Source: Rheum nobile | Taxonomy: Eukaryota > Streptophyta > Magnoliopsida > Caryophyllales > Polygonaceae | Reading direction: 5' to 3' | Length of the DNA stretch: 64,000 nt | Assembly (NCBI GenBank): GCA_027886185.1 | Contig: WOAB01000093.1 | Span: forward strand, 6,944,001 to 7,008,000 | Part shown: positions 57,437 through 64,000 of the stretch, one piece after another | Position numbering within the stretch: position 1 is the first letter of the stretch | How the letters are laid out: every line of letters begins with the position of its first letter | Program-made: the position numbers and the translations under genes | The notes under the pieces: model-generated | What the model was told of the DNA's origin: nothing | Database searches by the model: none | The model's input: only the letters and a program-made list of their open reading frames with translations

Positions 57437-58863
57437 AATTCCCCCATGCTTAAACCTTGCTCGTCCTCGAGTAAGCTAAAGTCAACCTACTCCTCAAAAT
57501 TCAACCCCAGGGCTTTAGGAAGCACAAGAAAATATGACACTAGTAGTTACAACACATCAATAATAAGCTCCAAGACAACCAAACAATTGATGCAAAACAT
57601 AACATACAACTCCTCAAATCAATACCCCACACAATCAAACTTAAAGGAAAGCAGAGTACTTCCCCCAAGCTTATCCCGAACACCATAGAGTGAATAAGTT
57701 CTAATCCTAGTCTCCCATCTATCTTCTTATACCTCCTAGAGTGACCTACCCGAATCCTCCTTATATCACCTCTTCTTATGTCGCCACGCCAGAAAAAATG
57801 AGAAATCCTAAAAATCACTCTTATTCTTTTCACTCATTTTGCCAAGGCGTCCTTTTGGGTTTTCACCAAGCCACTCATTTCATTTTTCAATAGATGGGCT
57901 CACAATATACTCACATCACTCTTGACCAATTATTACCCCAGCCTAATGCTGGTCCAAGCCACCTGCTTATTACCTAGGCCACCCTTTCGGGTTTTCGACC
58001 TATCCCAGGATTTCTATTTTTGCCTTTTTTCAAATTTTTGGCTTTTTCAATTTTTTTATTTTTCTCCTCAACAACGTAGCAAGTATAGAACTCTCCCCCA
58101 TACTTAAACATTACATTGTCCTCAATGTAATGAAAGACAAAAGAATAGAAGCACAGGGAAGAGCAAAAAATAACTCACAGACGCCGCCGAGCTGCTTGGA
58201 CACTTTCGTTGTTGCTGGCGGTATACTCAGTAACGCCCAGGTCTCCAGTGTTGGGCGGGTGTCTTCATCAACTCCATAGTTTTCTCCTACCGTGCAACCA
58301 AGAGGAAACCACTTTCGTGAGTAGTGGCTATGCAAAGATGTCGGGGCTGCACAGCCTTCAACGAACACATGGTGGAGCCCAGATGTTAGCGTGGTGGGGG
58401 CTCTAGTGTTCCTCCTCCTCGGCTGTCAATTATAGGGTCATCATCGTTGCCAAATAATGTGTAGGGATAATGTCTCCTCCTTTGACAACATGATGCGCAC
58501 CGTCTCTCCATGAGGAACTCTGGACAGCTGGCCTACATTAGAACTCTTTTTTTTTTTTTTTTTTTTTTAGAAATCCGTTTAAGGTTTTTTCGGATTTTTT
58601 TTTGGCTCCCCGTTTAAGGTTTTTTCGGAGAGTTTATTAGTGCAGGGTTTGAAGACTTACATTGGTGGTAAACACCTTCTTCAATAGGCATGGGTCTCTT
58701 CCCTGCAGGTTAGTTGGAAACAAAAACAAAAACAAAAACAAAACACACCAAAAGCAATGCAAAAACAAAGAAAGAAAAACAAGAAAAGTAATACAAACCT
58801 CGGGTTGTCTCCCGGACAGCGCCTTAGTTATTGTCGTTGGCTCGACATGAGACTCAGACAATC

Positions 58864-61590
58864 TCAATCCACAACATCAGGTTCCTTAGGAACCCTCTCA
58901 TTCAGCACCTCCTTCCCGAACCAATCATGGAAAGGTTTGAACCTTAGACCATTCCTCTTCTTCAACGGCTCTTTCACCTTGTCCTTCTTAGTTGCCTTGC
59001 CCCCATACTTAGATCGATCAGGGGGGTGTTTAAGCTCAACTTCAGGGGCCTGCACAGTAGAGGGAACGAGCTTCTCGCTCGGAGTTAGCACATTGGGGCC
59101 ACTACCCGAAAGAGAAGTAGGAGACTCACCCTTCTCATCCAATAAAGCCGTGACTTCCTGTAGATTAGAAGATACGGTAATATCGACAGGCAAGTCAACT
59201 ATGGAATCCTTTATTATAGGTTGCAATTCATCCAAAGGGTTAGGACTCATTACATCAACAAAGTTCAAAGAGGTGTTAATGACGGGTTTCATATCATATA
59301 TGTTATATTCAAATCCATCCCCATCAAATTCCATAGTTAATTTCCCACTTCTGACATCAATTGTGGTATTTGCGGTTTTCATGAATGGTCTACCTAACAA
59401 CATAGGCGCACCTGTACCACCACCCATATCAAGCACATAAAAATCAGTAGGAAAAATCAGCTTATCTACCATAACAAGGACATCTTCAACAACCCCTTTC
59501 GGGTAGACATTGGTCCCATCAGCTAATTGAATAACTAGCCTAGTGTCCTGTAATGGCGGCAGACCAAGAGACTCATAAAATGACAATGGTAAGACATTAA
59601 TAGTTGCACCAAGATCTAACATAGCTTTATCAATCTTTGTCTCACCAATGACGCAGGGGATAGAAAACATACCTGGATCACTGCACTTCTTGGGCAGACG
59701 CCTTTGAAACACAGCAGAAACTTGCTCGCTCACCTGGACCTGCTTCTTTTTCTTCTGCTTCTGTTTCCTCTTGATTGTGCAAAGTTCCTTCAAGAAACGA
59801 GCATATTTGGGAATACTTTTAACAAGTTTGAGTAAAGGGATGTTTACCTCGCACTTGCTAAACGTCTCGAAGAGGTCCTTATCGTCGACTACACTTCTCT
59901 CCTTGAGCGCCTCTGGGAATGGGACGGGTGGCTTTTCGGAACCGAGAGGAGGAAAGTATGGACGAACGTAGGTGTCCACGTAAGGTTCTTTAACAGGTCC
60001 AGGAGATCCACCGCGGGTGCAGTCAACATCCACCGCGGGGTGCGGTGCATCCCCGGAAAATTCTCGAGAAACAGTACCGTCACCGCGGGGTGCGATGCCT
60101 CCCACCGCGGGGTGCGGTGGACTCGACATAACATTCTGATCCTCCTCTTTGTTCTCACCGTGGGTGCGGTCGTCTTGCCGCTGGGTGCGGTGCTCCTCCA
60201 GAACTTCCTCTTTTCCTGACTCGTCCTTCTCAGCATTAGGAGCGATGGGCAATTGCTTTCCACTTCGAAGCATCACAACACTAACATTTGCGCCTGGGTT
60301 CACAGCCGTTTGAGATGGTAGATTTCCTAAAGTTTTTGCATCAATTCTAGTGATCGCTTCAGCCATTTGTCCCATCTGCGTTTCTAGGTTCTTGATACTC
60401 GACGTCGTAGCTTGAACATGTGTGGCGAAATGTTTAGTCAAGGCTTGGAGCATATCTTCAGTTGAAGCAGACGTACCAGGTTGTTGATCTTGTGACCTTT
60501 GCAGAAATTGAGGTCTAGGCTGAGGTTGTTGTTGTTGATTCGGTTGATCCCTCCATCTGAAATTGGGGTGGTCTCTCCATCCCGGATTATATGTGCTGGA
60601 GTAGGGATCGTTCCGAGGTCTTGGAGGTCCATAACCTCCTACATGGTTCACCTCAGCATTCAGATCATTTTGCAATTGAGGACATGCATCGGTGGGGTGG
60701 AATTGGTCAGCACAAATCCCACATGCTTTGAGTTGTTAAGGAGTTCCTTGCAGCGTTAGTCTCCTCACCATGTCCTTCAATTCAGCAATCTCGCTCGCTA
60801 GCTCAGAGTGATTGGAGTTCACGACATTGACTCCTCTCTTGGTAGAAGTTCTACCGAAATTTCTTGTCCCCTCTGCCATCTCCTGAATCTTTTCCATGGC
60901 TGCTACCGGCGTTGTGTCGAGAATGTTGCCACCGCATGCAGCGTCAACGATCCTTCTCTCATGATCCAGCAAACCATTATAGAGATGAAGCACTAGATCT
61001 TGAGTAGTGTACCTGTGGAATGGACAACTTGAGCAAAGTCTTTTGAACCTCTCATAATACTCGTACAAAGTCTCGTCAGTTCCTTGCTCAATGTTGCTTA
61101 TAGCCTTCTTCAAGCTGTTCGCCTTCTTGGCAGGAAAGTATTTTTCCAGAAAGGCCTTGTGAAGCTTATTCCACGTGTCTATGCTTCCAGTGGGGAGATG
61201 GTAATACCAATCATCAACTGCGTCCTTGAGGGTGAACCCAAAAGCTCTCATCTTGATTTGTTCCTCCGTGACGTTGGCCGGTTTCATGCTCATGCAGAGA
61301 GTGTGGAATTTACCCATATGCTTGATTGGGTCTTCACCACTTAGTCCATGGAATGACGGGAGCAAATGAATCAGCCCCGGCTTCAGTTCAAAGTTCACGC
61401 CATCTCCTATGGCTGGGATGGTCACAGCCAGTGGTTGCATGGTCTGATTCGGCACAGTCAATTGCCAAAGCGTTTGGTCAGCCATTGCAACTTATGGGGT
61501 GGTGTGTTCTCTGCGGTTCCTGTGGAACGTCCTGTCGATCTCTAGATCTAAATTAACAAGTGGATTGTCAATAGCACGGGTGTGGACCAT
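58864..61590 (-). pseudogene. Gag-protease polyprotein of element C, two stops
   Basis: Starts MVHTRAIDNPLV at 61590. The same frame runs 909 codons to EVLNERVPKEPDVVD and the stop, the same end as in A and B. TAA at 61492 (B has CAA) and TAA at 60736 (A has CAA) are its only interruptions. The gag blocks are GLIHLLPSFHGLSGEDPIKH, DDWYYHLPTGSIDTWNKL and FLEKYFPAKKANSLKKAI. The knuckle, just after the second stop, reads CGICADQFHPTDAC. The linker holds QPNQQQQPQPRPQFLQ and VSVVMLRSGKQLP. The protease has MLDLGATINVLP and MLLGRPFMKTA. From 60675 to 58864 (603 codons) there is no damage at all. Confidence 0.92.
60007..60195. repeat. GC hairpin modules in the gag-protease linker of C
   Basis: About six modules of the CCACCGC-GGGGT-GCGGTGG kind at the same positions as in A (13116-13290) and B (about 52028-52215). 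Several have a single-base change in one arm, for example a GTGCAGTC form at about 60018. Confidence 0.82.
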
Positions 61591-61662
61591 AAGATAGATC
61601 CACACCAAAGTCGGTAACAAACAAAAACACAAATTTTGATTCCCCGGCAACGGCGCCAAATT

Positions 61663-63044
61663 TGATAGGGCTAAAGTCGTATGCCTAATCAAAGAAATCC
61701 TAAAGTACCTACTAAAGAGTATAGCAAGCAAGTCAGGGTCGAACCCAAGGGAATCAGGTTATTTATTCTTGTAATTCGCAAGTCACCAACTAGGAACTAA
61801 GGGGGGGGGGGGGGGGGTTGTATGATTTTCGAACCAAGTAATTAAAACAAAGCAAGTAAACAGATTCGCAGGCAAAGGTTGAGAATATGATGAGGAAAAG
61901 CGTCACACCTGACAAAGATCCACACAACAAGAGATATGGTTGATCACTGAATTCTATCAATCTCAAGTTCTTATCTTTCCTTTAGTTGTCCTTATCCTGA
62001 TCTTAGGTAACTATTAGTTCTATCAGCCCTAATAGTACTTATTACTAAATCAAATCCGAAAACCTTCAAGACTCAACAAAGCAATAGCATTCAAACAAGG
62101 ATTCAACAAGATACATGCAATAGAAACAACCCGTTACTATAAGCATGCAATTAACTCTCTCTCTCACGATGAACACTCGCAACCCGCTTATGTAAATCGT
62201 GTTTGCTACTAGATATGCAACCCGAACCCGGAATCACAAGTCCTAGCAATTAGGAAGATATCAATAGACCTAGGTAGCTACTCTAGATAAATCAACATAA
62301 ACCAATAAACATTCAAGCACAAGAGAATTAATCCAACTAGATAGGAAATCGAACAAGAGTAGAAAACTCACAACCAATCAATTGAAGGCTTCAAAACGTC
62401 AAGTGCAACAATGGAGGTTTAGTTCTCCATAAGGTTTTGTGAGAGAAAACTAAGATAGGTGGCAACTAGGGTTCGGTTGCAAAACAAAAGGTAACCTCCA
62501 AAAAGTCTTAGAAAGTACCTTAAATACTAGGGCAATTAATTCAGAAATAAAGAAAAGAAAATAACAAACTTGGAAATAAAGTTTCGGAAATAAAACAAAA
62601 CGGGAAATAAAAACTCGGAAAAAAAGTCTTCAGCGCGCGTGCCACCGCGGGTGCGGTGACACCCATCGCGGGGTGCGGTGTAACTCCAGCGTCCAGCTTC
62701 TCTGATCTTCTCGCCCCGGGTGTGGCAAGGCCCACCGCTAGGTGCGGTGGCATTCCAGAATTTCATTCTCCTTTCTGCTTGCTCCACCGCTGGGTGCGGT
62801 GGTCTTCGGCACGGGTGCGGCAAGGCTCCAATACTCCTTTGTCTTCTCTCAAGGCTTCTCCTTGCATCCTTCGCACCGCTCCTTAACTCTTCTCTTCCAT
62901 GTGCCTCAGAACTCTGTAAATCCTATGATTTCTTCACTTCTTGGCTTCTCATCCGGATCACAGAGTTAACACCAGAACACACCTAAAACTCATCTAAACC
63001 ATGCTAGTAACCACTAGATGTGCTATACAATATATCACATATCA
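61663..63044 (-). repeat. 5' LTR of element C (1382 bp)
   Basis: Nearly identical to the shared LTR 56056-57436, with a 17-G run at 61801-61817. Contains GC modules at about 62641-62822, including CCACCGC-TAGGT-GCGGTGG at 62732-62750. Ends CACATATCA at 63044. Confidence 0.92.
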
Positions 63045-63836
63045 GACCTCGAGGAATACGGCTATGACTTGGAGCGCTTGCTGGAGGACAGTGAGGATCA
63101 GGGAATGCAATTCATTTTCCCGAGTCCGGTGCTGCCACCTGAGGAGGTGTATATGCCGTTGTCCCCTGCCGCTTGGGAGGTGCTTGGTATTTCTGGTACC
63201 GTCAGGAGAAGGAGTGGGCCGCTGGATGTACCAGAGGACCCGCAAGTGATCCCTACTCCAAGGAGGGCAATTGTGAGTCCTGACTCGCGACATGTGCTTT
63301 GCCTGAGTCAGATGGTTTCCCCTGAAGAGCGTCGCCAGGTGGACGAGGCAGTTGAGCGTGCTCGTTTGAGGGCAAGGCCGTGGGAGTCGATGGGTACACC
63401 AAGGGTGGTCCCGACTCAGCAGGCCAGGCCAAGGCCCCGAGTACTGGAGGAGCGACTGGAGGAGTGGTCGAACGCCCTATACGACATGGAGGAGAGGATG
63501 TACGAGACAAAGTTCGGTCTCTCCCGAATGCTTGGGGATGTCCACGAGTATATCCGCCAGGCAAGGTTGCTACTCAACCCCCAATACGAGGTGAACAGGG
63601 CAGACTTCCAACCAGGGTTTCTGGAGGAGTTTTGCTACCCACCGGGATCCGACGGGGCTGGACCAAGTGTTCCCGTGCCTAGAGAAAGGCCGAGGGCACC
63701 GAGGCCGAGGGATGAGCCGTGTGCTCCGGGGCCGAGTAAGGCAAGGAGTCCGACGCCAGACCCCGATGATAGACCCCATTCGAAGAAGTTGTGCATGAAG
63801 GCTCCTGATTATAGGAATCTTTTCAGGGCACCATGA
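63045..63836 (+). CDS. Unidentified Pro/Arg/Glu-rich reading frame, 5' truncated
   Basis: Open from the LTR edge to TGA at 63834-63836 (the frame technically starts at 63018 inside the LTR). The translation has DLEEYGYDLERLLEDSEDQG, a middle helical, charged segment (LEERLEEWSNALYDMEERMY) and a basic Pro-rich tail (ERPRAPRPRDEPCAPGPSKA, then SPTPDPDDRPHSKKL). I recognise no domain. High GC content and codon use unlike the neighbouring AT-rich DNA, plus ATGGGGGCCAGTG directly after the stop that could be a polypurine tract, suggest the 3' frame or gag-like frame of another plant retroelement. The LTR of element C interrupts it on the left. Confidence 0.45.
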   Translation, partial: DLEEYGYDLERLLEDSEDQGMQFIFPSPVLPPEEVYMPLSPAAWEVLGISGTVRRRSGPLDVPEDPQVIPTPRRAIVSPDSRHVLCLSQMVSPEERRQVDEAVERARLRARPWESMGTPRVVPTQQARPRPRVLEERLEEWSNALYDMEERMYETKFGLSRMLGDVHEYIRQARLLLNPQYEVNRADFQPGFLEEFCYPPGSDGAGPSVPVPRERPRAPRPRDEPCAPGPSKARSPTPDPDDRPHSKKLCMKAPDYRNLFRAP

Positions 63837-64000
63837 TGGGGGCCAGTGTTGAGTGTCTAGCATTTTCTTTTTAGTGCTTGTTTTGTTTCGTTTTGGTAGA
63901 ATTGTAGCCTTCTGGCAATTTTGTCTTATCGCTTGGAAGAGCTTTTCTATGTAGATCCTATCAAACTCAGTTTTAGTTCATCAATAAAAGTTTACCAGTT
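63837..64000 (+). other. Probable 3' untranslated region of the preceding frame
   Basis: T-rich, with AATAAAAG at about 63982 that could serve as a polyadenylation signal. It continues beyond the window. Confidence 0.35.

Larger units (their letters stand above)
57437..61662 (-). mobile_element. Element C internal region (gag-protease type, non-autonomous)
   Basis: Runs from the polypurine tract (minus strand GCATGGGGGAATT at 57437) to the primer site at 61641-61660. About 1.4 kb of non-coding 3' region (57437-58863) precedes the gag-protease stop. With the LTRs at 56056-57436 and 61663-63044 it is a complete element of 6.99 kb without reverse transcriptase or integrase. Confidence 0.9.

Overview
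This window is plant nuclear DNA, almost certainly from a eudicot. The signs are plant-type LTR retrotransposons with initiator tRNA-Met and Athila/Tat-type primer sites, a Cassandra TRIM with 5S rRNA-like LTRs, Stowaway/mariner-type TIRs, a CACTA terminus, a plastid ycf1 insertion and one two-exon plant HLH gene of the PRE family. No bacterial operons, rRNA, tRNA or CRISPR were seen. I cannot name the species from the sequence.

Layout. (1) 1-6528: a gag-only LTR element (TR-GAG type) with 2.4-kb LTRs, read on the minus strand, beside a Ulp1-like protease fragment and a 132-bp tandem array. (2) 9284-16104: element A, a complete Athila/Tat-like element with 1.29-kb LTRs and a perfect ATTTT target duplication. 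It encodes only gag-protease and lies next to a PPR gene fragment. (3) 17618-18137: a Cassandra TRIM. (4) About 19690-22745: a decayed L1-type LINE. (5) 22746-29380: AT-rich intergenic DNA with a MITE-like element and a 69-bp tandem array. (6) 29381-32240: a mariner-type element with perfect 31-bp TIRs, carrying FDLN-type exons at both ends and a U2AF35-related exon fragment. (7) 32630-33615: the PRE-like gene, the only intact host gene recognised. (8) 34616 to at least 46041: a CACTA-type region containing exon fragments (myosin VIII-like, PLAC8-like, unidentified ones) and a plastid ycf1 fragment, broken up by truncated gypsy elements E and F. (9) 46042-63044: nested Athila/Tat elements. D has lost most of pol, and B and C share a central LTR. 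A 2.37-kb solo LTR of the element-1 family sits in the first codons of the gag of B, with an AGCAC duplication. (10) 63045-64000: an unidentified plus-strand reading frame, probably from another retroelement.

How it works together. Most coding capacity here is retroelement gag and protease. No complete reverse transcriptase or integrase frame of an LTR element survives, so these copies would have needed proteins supplied in trans. Two classes of short GC-rich inverted-repeat modules run through the LTRs and the gag-protease linkers. One is a hairpin of the form ACCGC-GGGGT-GCGGT (elements A, B, C). The other is the palindrome CCGCGATCGCGG and its 10-bp-period relatives (element 1, the solo LTR, D, E). 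The hairpin arms differ between copies in a base-pair-preserving way, and the 10-bp arrays differ by exact units between the two LTRs of one element. These modules are the least explained structure in the window.
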